In this document: piece by piece, positions 22,835 through 35,364 of the stretch
Numbering within the stretch: position 1 is the stretch's first letter
How the letters are laid out: the number at the start of each line of letters is the position of its first letter
NCBI RefSeq assembly: GCF_949987535.1
Contig: NC_080075.1
Span: 36,854,078-36,918,077 of the forward strand
DNA length: 64,000 nucleotides
Source: Balaenoptera acutorostrata
Taxonomy: Eukaryota > Chordata > Mammalia > Artiodactyla > Balaenopteridae
Reading direction: 5' to 3'
Translations under genes and position numbers: made by a program
Notes under the pieces: model-generated
Databases searched by the model: none
The model's input: the letters and a program-made list of their open reading frames with translations, nothing else
What the model was told of the DNA's origin: nothing

Positions 22835-23740
22835 AAAAAAAAAATACAGTCATCATTCACTCCTTTATTAACTCTACCCCTCTCCCATCCTAACCACCAA
22901 GCCACTCCTCCAAATACATCTCCATCTACCCTCTCCTCTCCATCTCCTTTGCCTCCACTGTGGACTCAGGAACCATCAGCTCTCACCTGGTCAACACCAA
23001 CCACCTCCAGATAGATAGCCCTGTTTCTTGCCCTGTACAATCTATTCTTGATGTAGCACCCAAAGCAATCTCCTTTTTTTTTTAATTAATTTTTATTGGA
23101 GTATAGTTGATTTACAATGTTGTGTTAGTCTCTGCTGTACAGCAAAGTACATCAGTTATACATGTACATATATCCACTCCTTTTTAAATTCTTTTCCCAT
23201 ATAGATCATTACAGAGTATTGAAAAGAGTTCCTGGTGCTATACAGTAGGTCCTTATTAGTTATCTATTTTATATATAGTAATGTGTATATCTTCTAAAAA
23301 TTGTCATAACTCCCATCATTCTTTGCTTAAAAGCATCCAGTGGCATCTCTTACTTCTCTTGGTCCTGATCAATGGCATTTGGTCTTTTCACTCCCTGGAA
23401 TGTTCTTCTTTGCATAAATGACTTCTCATCTGTCAAGTCTCAGTGACTGTCGCATCCTCAGAGAGGCTTCCCATGACCACTTTGTCTGATGAAGTCACCT
23501 GTCAAGTACCTGTTATCACATCACAGTCTTACTTTCTGCATCACTTTCATCCCTACCTGAATGTGTCTTCTTTATTTGTCTGTTTACTTTCATATGTCTG
23601 AGTCTTTCATCTAGAGCTAAACTCTCTAAAAACAGTGGCCTTTCTTCTTCTTCTTTTTTTATTTACCTCTTTACACCCAGTAACTAGAACAGTACCTGGC
23701 ACAGGGTAGGGGCCGAATAAACATCTGCTGAATGAATGGA
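22835..23740 (+). repeat. L2 LINE 3' region, split by a LINE-1 insertion
   Basis: Before the insertion the text resembles L2 coding sequence (cactgtggactcaggaacca, accatcagctctcacctggt). After it comes the L2 3' end: cactccctggaatgttcttc, cagagaggcttcccatgacc, and cagtacctggcacagggtag with an aataaacatctgctgaatga terminus. Confidence 0.6.
23072..23298 (-). mobile_element. LINE-1 3' end, antisense, inside the L2
   Basis: Begins with poly-T (the complement of the tail) and taattaatttttattgga, followed by the LINE-1 3' UTR complement (gtatagttgatttacaatgt). It is only about 225 bp long, so strongly 5'-truncated. Confidence 0.88.
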
Positions 23741-23749
23741 ATAGTCACC

Positions 23750-23905
23750 CGGCTCCTTATTCTCTGTATAAAGTGGGGCAAATGATATGCCTCCCTAAAA
23801 TCTACCCTCTAGAGGGGTCATGAGATCATTTCCATGATATGAATTATGTGAAGTATGTAACACAGTACTTTGCACATGTCAAGAGTTCAATGCATTTCTG
23901 TCCAT
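23750..23905 (+). repeat. MIR SINE fragment
   Basis: MIR-like order: ctccttattctctgtataaa, gtggggcaaatgatatgcct, then aagtatgtaacacagtactt. Confidence 0.55.
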
Positions 23906-24099
23906 CTCTCAAATGCACAGAACGCATATTCATGTGTTACAATATTTCCTTCAATTATTTATTTCACTGCTTGCTTCTGTTACTGATAAGCATACCTCCT
24001 GCTCCACCAACACTTCCCTCTTTAATGCTCCATTATGCTTCTTCTTCTACTGTCTGATACAGCCCTGGGAAAAGAGGTGCTCCTGGGGTGGGATCATGT

Positions 24100-24735
24100 G
24101 ATCACGAAAGCAGATTTTGCTAGTCAAAAGTGTCCAATAAAAATGGGACGTTGATTCCTCAATGTCTCTGGAAGTCTGTGGTTTAGTTCACAATATCTTA
24201 ACAGATTAAGTTAATGCAAATAGCAGATGTATTTTGTAGCAACAAGACAAATGTTCAGCAGAATTAAAGTTATTCATGTGTTGTCACACTGGGAATATTT
24301 GCATGATATTTTGCTAATTGCTCCAAAATCTGACTTGTAGCAAATAAACAAATGGAAAAAAAAAAAATAAACCAGCAAAAATTAGCCCCAGGCCTCTCTC
24401 TGATTTCTTTTACGCTCCCACTGTCTTTTTTCAACCACTCAGCTTTTTGCTCTGAAAGCCCGGTGGCCTTTCCCAGTCTCCCAAGCGTGTTCTTGGACCC
24501 ATTATTTCTGTGGAGACATTCATGGCTTCCTCCTGGTAATGAGAGTTCCAAAAGCACTGGGCGTTTTTTTCTCTCCCTGACTCTCAGCATCCTCCTCAGA
24601 CTTCAAATGTCTACTTAGATTTCCTAATGAAAGCGTCATGTTGATAGATTGTACCACTTGAAAATAGTGTAAATTTGTCAAGTTTTCTTAAAATAGTTCA
24701 GATAATTTTTTTGTCAATATATACTAAGTTTATTA
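24100..24735. other. Single-copy sequence, no feature recognised
   Basis: Nothing beyond short chance frames. Confidence 0.5.
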
Positions 24736-24739
24736 CTTT

Positions 24740-25205
24740 CTGAACGCTGACATAACAAAGTACCACAAACTGGGTGGCTTTAAACAACAGAAATGTGTTG
24801 TCTAACAGTTCTGGAGACTAGAAGTCTGAAGCCAAGGTATCGGCAGAAATGGTGCCTTCTGAGGGGCCCTGGAGAACATTTGTTCCATGCCTCTCTCCTA
24901 GCTTCTCGTGACGGCTGGCAATCCTTGGCATTCCTTGGCCCATGGATGCATCACTCCAATCTCTTCCTCCATCTTCACATGGAGTTCTCCTGTGTCTCTC
25001 CGTTTTCACATGGCTGTCTTCTTATAAAGGCACCTGTCATATTGGGTTAGAGGCCTACCCTACTGCAGTAATGACCTCATCTATAATATAATATATTATA
25101 TCTGCAATGGTCTGATTTTCAAATCAGATCATTTTTTGAGGTCCTAGGGGCTAGGGTCAACATCTTTTTTGGGGGGAGGTGGACACAATTCAACCATAAC
25201 ATTAG
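24740..25205 (-). mobile_element. MLT1-type MaLR LTR, antisense
   Basis: Strong resemblance to the complement of an MLT1 LTR: acataacaaagtaccacaaa, ctgggtggctttaaacaaca, cagttctggagactagaagt, tgcatcactccaatctcttc, and at the far end ggacacaattcaaccataac, which is the complement of the LTR start. No internal sequence is attached, so it is solo or truncated. Confidence 0.82.
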
Positions 25206-25209
25206 GGGT

Positions 25210-25650
25210 CTCCAAACTTTTATGGACCTATATCCCTAGAAATTAAAATATCTTGTGCACACATCTCAGTATGTCTGCATGGGTTTGTGTGATAGTTATG
25301 TACATAAATATGTATATTATACATAAGTAATAGACTAGCTTACTAATATGCCATGTTTATTATAAAGCAAGCACAAAAAGAGAAATTTTTTAAATGATGA
25401 GAAAAATAAAGAGATTAGAAGTGATAGTACATACTTCCCTCACTCTCCTTGGATCATCTTGTTTTTCTGTTTTTTGAAAACCACTTCCTGACTAATGTGA
25501 AGGGAATGAATTTAACTCTATGAGGCAGAAGAAGGAAAAATAAATCATTAAAGAAAGAGAAGAAAGGTGACCAAAATTGAAAGCTCTGGACTGAAACAAA
25601 ATTGAAGAGTTTGTGGTTAAATGCACATTCTAAGTTCATCATCATTAAAA
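25210..25650. other. AT-rich sequence, unresolved
   Basis: No family recognised. It could be an old DNA transposon, given the composition and the gggtctccaaacttttatgg start, but no inverted ends were found. Confidence 0.35.
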
Positions 25651-25654
25651 TAAC

Positions 25655-26315
25655 CCACCATTACTCCTGGACATATATCCGGAGAAAACTCTAATTCAAA
25701 AAGATACATGTACCCCAATGTTAATAGTAGCACTATTTACAATAGCCAAGACATGGAAGCAACCTAAGTGTTCACTGACAGATGGACAGATGAATCGATA
25801 AAGAAGATGTGGGTACACACAATGGAATATTAGCCATAAAAAAGAATGAAATAATGCCATCTGCAGCAACATGGATGGATCTAGAGATTGTCATACTGAG
25901 TGAAGTAAGTCAAAGACAAATATCATATGATATCACTCATATGTGGGATCTAAAGTATGATACAAATGAACTTATTTACAAAAAAGAAATATACTCAGAG
26001 ACATAGAAAAGAAACTTATGGTTACCAAAGGAGACAGTGGGGGGAGAGATAAATTAGGAGTTTGGGATTAGCAGATACAAACTCCTATATATAAAGTAAA
26101 TAAACAACAAGGTTCTACTGTGTAGCACAGGGAGCTATCTATATTCAATATCCTGTAATAAACAAACAATAATGGAAAAGAATATGAAAAAGAATATATA
26201 TATATATATATATATATATATCTGAATCACTTCGCTGTACACCAGAAACCAGCACAACATTATAAATCAAATATACTTCAATTTAAAAAAATAAAAAAAT
26301 AATAATAACGCAGCA
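25655..26315 (+). mobile_element. LINE-1 3' end with an internal (TA)n
   Basis: Encodes remnants of the ORF2 C-terminus (ALFTIA-like and QPKCSLTD-like text), then the 3' UTR to an A-rich tail. A (TA)n microsatellite of about 28 bp sits at 26193-26220 within the 3' UTR. 5'-truncated and frame-broken. Confidence 0.9.
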
Positions 26316-26319
26316 TTAA

Positions 26320-26700
26320 ATTGGAAGTGGGAATTTTATTCCAAAAGAATCAGAATCAATGCATTCTGCCCATTCTATTAGAATCATGAAAGCATATACA
26401 GGACTATCTCATCACCAGTGGCAGCAGTCCTATTCCTCCTCTATTTCTTTTCCTTCAAAAAGTGAATTTTCACAAGTATTGTTTAATCATCATGAAAGGT
26501 AAGGATCCAAATGTGAAAGTGAAAGGCCTTGGTGACCTTAGCTGTGCGTTACCCAAAGACCTGGAGAAAATGAGCTCTCCTCTCAGGTCTCAGCTTCTTC
26601 ACCCAGGAAACAGTAGGAATACCTGCCTCACCTGACTTCAGCTTCCTGTGAGTCAAACGTGGTTCCAGGTGGGAACAGGTTTTGAAGAGTATGATGCACG
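26320..26700. other. Single-copy sequence, no feature recognised
   Basis: No repeat or coding support. Confidence 0.5.
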
Positions 26701-26709
26701 GCACTGTGG

Positions 26710-26860
26710 CAGTACTGTGGCTTCCTCCATGGAAGCCAATTCACACAACCACTCTGAACCTCCTCAGTTTCTCTATCTGTAAAATGGGGATAAAAAAAGA
26801 CTATTCTGACTATTTCAGCAGGATTTTGTAAGAATAAAAAAGGATGACATATACTTTATA
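26710..26860 (+). repeat. MIR SINE
   Basis: Clear MIR order: gaacctcctcagtttctcta, tctgtaaaatggggataaaa, then aggattttgtaagaataaaa. Confidence 0.75.
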
Positions 26861-27134
26861 ATCAATAAAAAAACACACTTTACTATAAAACTATAAGGTT
26901 TTATTATTCATAGATTGAACATGTAAATGGAGCTTTCTAATTGGTTCATGAGAAAGTAAAAATCAGTCTTCAGCTTTGAGAAATCAGAAGAGGGACCTCA
27001 GTGTCCCTCAGCTGATCAGGTTGTAACCCCAGGTCTAATTCAGAAACATTGACAAGAAGCCAATGACAAGAGCAGTAAAGCTCAGCTCCTGGAAGCACTT
27101 TCAGCTAAGAGGGTGTTGACTGAAAAGAAAAATG

Positions 27135-27560
27135 CACAACGTAAAAGTTGAGAATGATGTTTTATTCCGCAGACATACTGAGGACTTAAGCCCAGGAGGC
27201 AGCTTCTCAGATGGCTTTGAGGGACTGTTCCAAAGAGTTAAGGGAGGAACCAAGATATATAGGATTTTTTGCAACAAAAATCAGGTAGCTGAACATCCAA
27301 AGTTTACTGTTAATTAAAGAAAAAACAGATATCTCAAGATAATGAATTTCGCACTTTTCTGTGTATGGGAAGATGCAAAAGTCTGGGCTCCTTGAAATCA
27401 TTCCTGTGATATGCACCTTAACTATCTAGGGTCAGCATCCTGTTCTTCATCCTAAAGCCCCTCAGGTTGCACAGTCGGGGGCAGCTGCCATGGCTGATGG
27501 CTTGATGGCCACACCATCCTTTATTTACTGATATGGCAGGTGACATATTTTTGTCGACAA
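27135..27560 (-). mobile_element. Probable solo LTR, antisense, family unresolved
   Basis: The composition and phrase order resemble lineage-specific ERV LTRs of artiodactyls (cagacatactgaggacttaa, aggaggcagcttctcagatg, aaccaagatatataggattt). The minus strand has a TATA-like CCTATATATCTT at about 27253-27264. No internal ERV region was seen and the exact ends were not determined. It could be another old repeat. Confidence 0.4.
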
Positions 27561-27610
27561 GGGATAGATCCACTTTTAAACTAAAACATCAGAGTAAAAG
27601 CTACAGTCTT

Positions 27611-27889
27611 GGGCTTCCCTGGTGGCTCAGTGGTTGAGAATCTGCCTGCCAATGCAGGGGACACGGGTTCGAGCCCTGGTCTGGGAAGATCCCACATGCC
27701 GCGGAGCAACTGGGCCCGTGAGCCACAATTACTGAGCCTGTGCGTCTGGAGCCTGTGCTCCGCAAGAAGAGAGGCCGCGATAGTGAGAGGCCCGCACACC
27801 GTGATGAAGAGTGGCCCCCGCTTGCCACAACTAGAGAAAGCCCTCTCACAGAAATGAAGACCCAACACAGCCATTTAAAAAAAAAAAAA
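27611..27889 (+). mobile_element. CHR-type SINE, short subtype, pure poly-A tail
   Basis: Near-consensus SINE with A box tggctcagtgg and B box ggttcgagccc. Unlike its neighbours it ends in plain poly-A without AAAT units. Perfect 15-bp target duplication aaaagctacagtctt at 27596-27610 and 27890-27904. Confidence 0.97.
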
Positions 27890-27904
27890 AAAAGCTACAG
27901 TCTT

Positions 27905-28650
27905 AACTTTTCATGTTGTCAGGACCTAATAAAATTTTGGAGAAAATTATTGAAAATCTTCTCTTATAATTATTGCTCATTGCCTATGAGCTGTATTGCC
28001 GAGGATCTTCCTTCTCTTCATTTCACATCCCTCTCACTTGGTCTATAATCTTCTGAGGTTCATGTTTTGTTTTAAGGTTTTAGGACATAGAAGAGTTGGA
28101 AGTAGACCTGGCTCTGACACTTCCTCTCCGAGATGTCCGCTGAGGCCAGGCCTCCCTGAGGAGGGACAGGATGCACCTCGTGAGGACGATCTCCACACCA
28201 CACACCATCAGCACGTCACCCAAGGGCCCACAGAGAGGGTCTGTCTGCAAAACGACTTGACTGGACAGACAGCAGCCAAAGTACAACACTCCTAATCTGG
28301 GGATCCAGCCGATTTGTTCAGTCTGAAAGTCCTGCTCTCCCTCGTGCCACTGGGCTTCCCCAGCTCAACGCCCACTTTTCTCTTGATCTCAAGCACCTTC
28401 TACATTTCCCTCCTTTCTAATTTTAAAACATTTTTAGAAATTCCCATATTTTTCCATCCACCCTTCTGTAATCAACCAAAGAAACATCTGACAAGTTTCC
28501 TTTAGCTGATATACACATAATATAGTCTTAAGCTACCCAGCTCCAATCTAACTGCCTTTTGCTCTTGCATATCCTTTAGCATACTTAGTTTCAATTGCCT
28601 TTGAAATCAAACTATTGTTGCCTGTTCATGTCTTGGCATACTATTCACTC
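27905..28650. other. Single-copy sequence, no feature recognised
   Basis: A GC-richer patch at 28100-28290 has open frames on both strands (99 and 69 codons), but no recognisable product. Confidence 0.45.
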
Positions 28651-28654
28651 TGCT

Positions 28655-29820
28655 TTTTATGTGTCCCACCACAGCACGTGCACTGTTACCTGAACACTGG
28701 GTTTGCCTCTTGATGGGTGTTGAACCAAAAGACACAACCAAGCCAAAGATTGGGAGAAGAAAGGATCCATTACTTGCAGCAAGTAAGGAGAACACTGGGA
28801 ACATTTCCCAAAGCAGTGTCTGCCCGAAAACTGCGGAAAGTTTTAAGCTAAGAGCACATGCATATTCATTTAGGGGCTTGAGAAGAGGTGAATTCAGCGT
28901 AGAATTGGGGCCAAGGTCGATAGAGTCCAAGCTTTAGTTGATTGAATTTCACAAGGGTCAACAGCATCATTCTGTCCTCTACCTGGGTGGGGGCCTTAGT
29001 CCCCGCAGAACTCAAAGACTGGATCAGACTGTGATGTATTTTTTTGAGGCGCATTTTTTTAAATTAATTTTTATTAGAGTATAGTTGATTTGCAATGTTG
29101 TGTTAGTTTCTGCTATACAGCAAACAGAATCCGTTATACATATACATATAGTCACTCTTTTTTAGATTCCTTTCCCATATAGGTCATCACAGAGTACTGA
29201 GTAGAGTTCCCTGTGCTATGCAGTAGATTATTATTAGTTACCTATTTTATATACAGTAGTGTGTATATGTGAATCCCAATCTCCCAATTTATCCCTCCCC
29301 CTCCCCCCCACTTTACCCCTTGGTAACCATAAGTTTGTTTTCTACATCTGTGACTCTATTTCTGTTTTGTAAATAAGTTCATTAGTACCATTTTTATAGA
29401 TTCCACGTATAAGCGATATCAAATGATATTTGTCTTTCTCTGACTTACTTCACTCAGTATGACAAACTCTAGGTCCATCCTTGTTGCTGCAAATGGCATT
29501 ATTTCATTCTTTTTTTAAGGCTGAGTAATATTCCATTGTATATATGTACCACATCTTCTTCATCTGTTCATCCATCGATGGACATTTAGATTGTGATGTA
29601 TACCCCTTGAGGAGAAACTAGGACTCTATTTTATTACTGAACTATTGTTTCTTGACTGCTTTTCCTTTGTTCCTGCATTCCATCACTTCCCTTAAAATCA
29701 CTGATTACTGAGACCTATTCAAGGGCAAGCATTATGACCAGGCTTAGATCACAAAATGGCTTAGGCCAAAAATGACTTCTCTTACGTCAAGAAAGCCATG
29801 CCTGTTTCTTTTTCTCTGGG
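28655..29820. repeat. Possible old LTR-like repeat, split by a LINE-1
   Basis: The flanks of the LINE-1 at 29040-29588 read like one repeated element (aaaggatccattacttgcag, ctgcccgaaaactgcggaaa before it; ggactctattttattactga, attgtttcttgactgctttt after it). The family is not identified and the call rests on impression. Confidence 0.3.
29040..29588 (-). mobile_element. LINE-1 3' end, antisense, with target duplications
   Basis: Complement of the LINE-1 3' UTR and the last ORF2 codons, ending near ggacatttag. Target duplication gactgtgatgtat at 29027-29039 and gattgtgatgtat at 29589-29601 (12 of 13). The first part (29040-29055) is the poly-A complement with some substitutions. Confidence 0.9.
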
Positions 29821-29949
29821 GCTTCCTACGCTGTCTGCTTACATTATGAAAAACTGCTCTCCATCTTTGAAGCTTTTACATGTTACAGAATGACAAAAAC
29901 AGTGTATACTCAGCTTTATTTTGGAGTAGGAAAGGGCCCAAGGCATTGA

Positions 29950-30150
29950 AGCAGATAGTTGGCATTGGAATCCTAGCCTTGTGATTAAAAACTGTGTGTT
30001 TGAGGGCAAGCCATGTCCTTCTCTGAGGCTCTGTTTCCTCATCTATAGAAATAGGACAGTAATACCTATCTCATGGGATTTTCATGAAGATTAAATTCAA
30101 TGAAATAACATGCTAAGCTCCAGACACACTGATAACACTCCATTAGTTAA
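29950..30150 (+). repeat. MIR SINE
   Basis: MIR order: gtttgagggcaagccatgtc, cttctctgaggctctgtttc, ctcatctatagaaataggac, then ttcatgaagattaaattcaa. Confidence 0.75.
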
Positions 30151-30234
30151 TATGCAACATCCCAGTTTGCATAGCACTGAATGCAGATCTCTAAGCAGCG
30201 AGCTATTCTGATGACAAAGATGAAGTTAGCAAGG

Positions 30235-30412
30235 CTTTAGATTAGAGATTCACAACCCTGGCTCCACAGTTAATTCACCAGGGGAGCTTTAAATATTCTT
30301 ATGCACAGACCATTTCAATCAGCCTCTCTAAGACACCCAGGCATCAGTATTTTTCAAGTTCCCCAGATGATTCCAATGTGCAGCTAAGGTTGGGAACCCC
30401 TGCTTTAGACGA
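30235..30412. mobile_element. MER5A-type hAT MITE
   Basis: Inverted-repeat organisation typical of MER5A. The left half reads gagattcacaaccctggctc and accaggggagctttaaatat; the right half reads caggcatcagtatttttcaa, ttccccagatgattccaatg and gttgggaacccctgc. Confidence 0.8.
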
Positions 30413-30639
30413 AGGTGTTTGTTTTTTCCAAAGTGTGGAAGATGAGGAACTCTCAGCTTGCTTACCTTGGGGATGGAAGTGGGAAGGATGAAGGGAAAAA
30501 CAGGCTCCAGAAGTGTTTGGTGTAGTACAATAGCACTCCAAAAAAATGCAAATTCCTTGTTCAAATACATTCCTTTCCATGCAGGTGGTAAACGTCTAAA
30601 GGACCTGTCTTCGATCACCATATTTTGTTTTTTTTTGTT

Positions 30640-31005
30640 TTTTTTTGTTTTTTTTTTTTTCAAACATCTTTATTGAAGTATAATTGCCTTACAATAGTGT
30701 GTTAGCATCTGCTTTATAACAAAGTGAACCTGTTATACATATACAATATGTTCCCATTTCTCTTCCCTCTTGCATCTCCCTCCCTCCCACCCTCCCCATC
30801 CCACCCCTCTAGGTGGTCACAAAGCACCGAGCTGATCTCCCTGTGCTATGCGGCTGCTTCCCACTAGTTATCTATTTTACATTTGATAGTGTATATATGT
30901 CCATGACACTCTCTTACCCTGTCACATCTCACCCCACCCCCTCCCCATATCCTCAAGTCCATTCTCTAGTAGGTCTGTGTCTTTATTCCCGTCTTGCCAC
31001 TATAA
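30640..31005 (-). mobile_element. LINE-1 3' end, antisense
   Basis: Starts with a long T/G-rich tail complement (30626-30660), then catctttattgaagtataat and ctccctccctcccaccctcc, the complement of a LINE-1 3' UTR with its purine-rich patch. Confidence 0.88.
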
Positions 31006-31009
31006 ACCT

Positions 31010-31640
31010 CCCATGCTAAGGCCAAGAGCGGGCCTCAAGACCATATGTCTTTATATGGCTTCGCTGAAAGTAAACAAAGGTGGGAGTAAGTACATTGCCC
31101 TCCCCAGCTCACCCATCCCCATACATACACTTAGAAATCTAGAATCTAGAACGTATTGTTTTCTTTTTCCTTATAACTTTGAGACTGAAATAACTAATTA
31201 AAATTTCTCCTAAGCCAAATATACAAATTCTTATCTGATATTTCAGAAACCAGTTATCAGACGCAGCACAAGCACAACTTAGTTTTTCTTTCTCAGAAAA
31301 GAAAAAAAGACCCCAAATACTATTCCTACAGGAAGCATAAATTGTATTGCTAGAAATAATAGCAATCTCTTTAGCTATATCCCCTAGGACTCACGTCAGT
31401 ATATTTTCCTAAGTGCTGTATTTTTAAAGCTCTGTTGCATACCTGCCTCTTAGGCATGCTGAACTGAACATTCTAAATTCTGAGCACTTAGTGGTACAGG
31501 TTGGTTGAAAATGTACCCTTAGAAAAATGAATCCCTTTATCAGTCGCTATTGCTATGTGAGACACTGGGGAAGAAATTATTCACAAAACTGCTGGCCTCA
31601 ATTTCGAATTTATTGTGTTGTTATATTTAATGTAGATTGA
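31010..31640. other. Single-copy AT-rich sequence
   Basis: No feature recognised. Confidence 0.45.
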
Positions 31641-31659
31641 TTATTGCTCAAAAATATTT

Positions 31660-32050
31660 ACTCCCAATTGCCTAGATCCATAGGAGAAATATATTTCCCT
31701 GACTTTAGTCTCAGTCATGTGACTTGCTTTGCCTATGGGATATTAGCAGATATGATACAAGCAAAGGCTTAAAATGTGCTTATACAGATGAGCTTTCCTC
31801 TTGTGCCTCTAAATTCCACGAACACGAGAAGAGCTTGTGCCTAGAATGAATGAACACATATGGAGAAGACCTGAACCCAGCCTGCAACAAGGAACTGGGC
31901 CTGGCCAGACCCACAGCTTGAATCAGAATCACTCAGCCAAGCCCAGCCTAGATTAGCCAAATCCCACCCAACCCACAATTGTGTGGGTGAGTTTTAAGCC
32001 ACTGTGTGTTTGGAATGGTTTGTTATACAGCAGTAGCTGACCGATATACA
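31660..32050 (+). mobile_element. ERVL/MaLR-class LTR, old
   Basis: Contains catgtgacttgctttgccta, gagaagacctgaacccagcc, then gttttaagccactgtgtgtt and gttatacagcagtagctgac, the typical 3' wording of this LTR class. Family member not determined. Confidence 0.65.
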
Positions 32051-32344
32051 CTGCAAGACATGGTATCGAGTAAACAAGAAAAAGTAGAGAAACACTGGTT
32101 TGAAAACCTACTTCTTATGGCCAACTAAAAATATTTTTTGAAGTAGGGTGCTAGGGTGAAAGATTCATTTTATGCTACAAGATAATCATGGTATTGTAAC
32201 CATCACTGAATATCTATTGTTGGTACATGTAAGGAAAGGAAATAATGATTTTTCTGAATAATTATCTTAAATGGTACAAAATTTTATATCTTTGAAACTG
32301 AATGGAAAAGTTGTCTGCAGTTTCACTGTGGTGTAAATACCAGT

Positions 32345-32595
32345 TTTGCTCTTGGTTGTAAAATAATCATTGTAGCTACCATTCACTGAGCACTTACTAC
32401 ATAGACCTTACAAATATTATCTCAAAATACTACACTTAGGTAGTTGTGATTATTTATTCCCATTTTAGAGATAAAGACATTGAGGCTTGGAATGTTTAAG
32501 TAATTTGCCGGAGGGTACCAAGCTAGGAAGCAGCAATGTTGGGATCTAGCCCAAATCTTTCTGATTCAAGAGCCTAACTCTTACTACTGCCTCTC
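32345..32595 (-). repeat. MIR SINE, antisense, nearly full length
   Basis: Order: ctaccattcactgagcactt, attattta then cccattttagagataaagac, attgaggcttggaatgttta, gagcctaactcttactactg. Confidence 0.82.
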
Positions 32596-32599
32596 AGAG

Positions 32600-33845
32600 T
32601 TAAAAAGACAAATGTGTAAGAAGAATGATGCAATAAGAATAAGGTCATTAACATGGGTCTATTCCAATGGAGGATAAGTCATAACATAAATCTCTATGAC
32701 AAAATGTGGCTTTCTGGTTCTCCTCTTCTATCAACCATCTTGAGTTAATGTCTCAGATATAAATATTCAATGCAGTTGAACAAATATTTCTTTGGCCCTA
32801 ATAAATACCAGGCTTTATGCTCACGCTTAGAATTACAGTTGAGTTTAGGACACAGTTCTTTCTTTATAGAGCTTTCAGTCTAGTAAATAATTGATGTTGA
32901 AAAAATCCTAACCAAAAATCCCAGTGTGAGCTCTATCACGTTCCAAACACAGGGTGAACAGATGTTCCGACTAATGATTGCTGGGGTGGGAAGAGGGTGA
33001 GGGCTGGGGAGTTAGTTACATTTACTCACTGAGAATGCTCATTCCTTTCTGAAGGCAGCCAGCAGCCAAGGAAGAAGACAAATTCTAAATTAAAGGGGAG
33101 ATCAAGCTGTGCGAGATTGCTGACCCGAGTGAGAGCTGAAAGATAATGGCTGCACTAAATGCTGAGCTCCGGTCCACGATGGATGGACCAGAGGAGCATC
33201 ACACCCAAGCTTGTTGACTCAGATGGGAGTGTTGGCCAACAAATAATAAATTAAGGAGGAAAAAAGAATTGTGGTTCTGTTGAGCATTATAAGACTCTCT
33301 CCTTTATAAAAGGATGAAAAATTTATTCAATTGAGATATATTGCTTAAGTGAAAAACAGTCGTAATACAATGTTATGGTGTTATTTTCTAAATGGGTCAA
33401 ATTTTCTACTGCCCCAACATCAGAGATCACAACAGAACCAAACATAAGACTCTCTTCCACCAAAGAATTTGACATTTTCTAGCCCCTCTTTTTTTTTAAT
33501 CCAGTCAAAAGGGGAGGCCTCATCTGAGCTGCCCCTTACTCCTCCATACCTGTAAGAAAAGGAAAGAGGAGTTTGCTAAAGGCATTTCACAAGTGGGATG
33601 TTAATGTCAAAAGGTATTTACCATGGAGAGAAAGCATCAGTGTTCCATAATTTTTCTTCACCAATTCAGAATAAAGTGTTCCAATCCTAACTGCCTCATG
33701 TATATCATTATATTGTTATAATTCTGCACAGAAATATCAGGCATCTTTATCAAATACTGTATACCTTTTTGCAGGAAAAAGTCAAATGTGCACTCATTAG
33801 AATTAGTCATTATTCTAATTCCAAACATAACATCATCCCAGCAAT
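32600..33845. other. Mostly single-copy sequence
   Basis: 32760-32910 has weak L2/L3-like wording (ccaggctttatgctcacgct, agagctttcagtctagtaaa). The rest shows nothing recognisable. Confidence 0.45.
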
Positions 33846-33849
33846 ATCA

Positions 33850-34030
33850 CTTGTTACTTTATATGTTACTTAACTGATCTGAATTTCAGCTTTCTTACCT
33901 GTAAAATAGGAATAAGAAAACTACTGAAAGCGTTGTTATAAGGGTCAGAATTAAGACACATAGGCACTTTGAGAGACACAGAGGAGAAAAATCAATAAAT
34001 GGTAACTATTATTATTATTATTGACACTGC
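33850..34030 (+). repeat. MIR SINE
   Basis: Contains ttacttaactgatctgaatt, cttacctgtaaaataggaat and ataagggtcagaattaagac. Terminal (ATT)n run. Confidence 0.65.
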
Positions 34031-34034
34031 TCAT

Positions 34035-34930
34035 ACTTGAAATTCTGTCATTGCTTATATACATTTATTTTTGTCGTATGCTTCAATAAGTTTCCTTCTA
34101 AATAAAAAAGTTAAAGCAAAATGATTCTAACCACATATCACCTTGTTGTAGATCACCCTTCTTTTGAATTTCAAAATGGTGCCGCCCTTCCCTCCACTGC
34201 TATGTGTATAAGTACCTGGAGTTCACAATCTTAGTCCCTCCTACCTCACAGCCTTCTTGGGGCCTTTCTGGAACCAAGGCACACTGTATCTGACTTGCTT
34301 AAATAGTGAATTTACTATCTACTTAAATTAGTACTAATGTCAAACTTTGATAGAGAGATAGATTTGGAGATGTCTCCTGCCAGTGACAGGACCCAAAGAA
34401 ACCCTAGCAGCCAGCCTTTCCCTTAGTGAGTGCAGATTTAGTTCCTCTCCCAAAGGTTCACAATTACTAGGAAGGGGATATGCATGAGCTCATGAACACC
34501 AAAGTCAACAACACCAACAGGTTCAAGCTGGCACTGGAGTTGGGGCATACTCCTTCCCTGAGCCAAGTCATCGCCATCCTCACATCTTAGCACAAACTAA
34601 CTCCTTATTGGCTATTAGCTTAACCTAGAAAACCTCAGCCAAAAAGAGGATCAGAGTAGTTAGAAAAATAATCTAGTAATATTTTCTCATGATGTTAAAA
34701 ACATGCATTTTTCATTCAAACTCCACTTGTCTTCTTTGGAAACCAGCAATTCCTTTCAGTCTTTCTACCTAAGAAAGAGTCCAGTGAGTCAGGTTTTGGA
34801 GCCTGTTTTTTCCTTCCAGCCCCCATGTTCCTTTTTCTTTTGGTAACAGTAGCCAGATTTCCTTTGGGGTCCATATGCAGTCTCAGTGGGACCATCATAC
34901 AAGATGCCATGATACCAACAATTGACTCAT
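34035..34930. other. Single-copy sequence, no feature recognised
   Basis: No coding or repeat support. Confidence 0.45.
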
Positions 34931-34934
34931 CCAT

Positions 34935-35005
34935 TCTCCTATGGATGAACTTCGAGTTTTTCCATTCTTTTGCTATTGTGAACAGAATGGCTCTGAATAA
35001 TCTTT
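34935..35005 (-). mobile_element. Short LINE-1 3' fragment, antisense
   Basis: The text ccattcttttgctattgtga next to tggatgaacttcgagttttt is the complement of a conserved part near the ORF2 end. The fragment is about 70 bp. Confidence 0.6.
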
Positions 35006-35364
35006 TTGAGCTTAAGTTAGTCAAAGTGAGTTTTGTTGCTTACGACCACACAATATTAACAGATTTATGTAGGAATACAGAAAGTTCTCAATTATCATGC
35101 ACCGTTATTTATAGATATAATTCATTATTAGGTACAAATTATTTTAAAAGTTTAAGATTTAAGCGATTCCTAAGTGTACTCTCACACACTGTTCTGCTTT
35201 CACAGACAGGAGTTATTGCTCATCTTAGTTCTGGTCATCTATCAGCTACCAATTGTGGACTTAATTCCTAAGGGCTTTAATCAACTGGCTTCTCTTTCCC
35301 TTCTAATGAGAACTGAATACATAGTTACCTTGCTAGTTGAAAAAAAAGCCAAGGGTGACACAAA

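Noticed and set aside
34825..35271. 148-codon frame
   Set aside because: It starts in single-copy DNA, runs through a short LINE-1 fragment, has no domain, and lies in AT-rich sequence with no start context or repeat-independent support.
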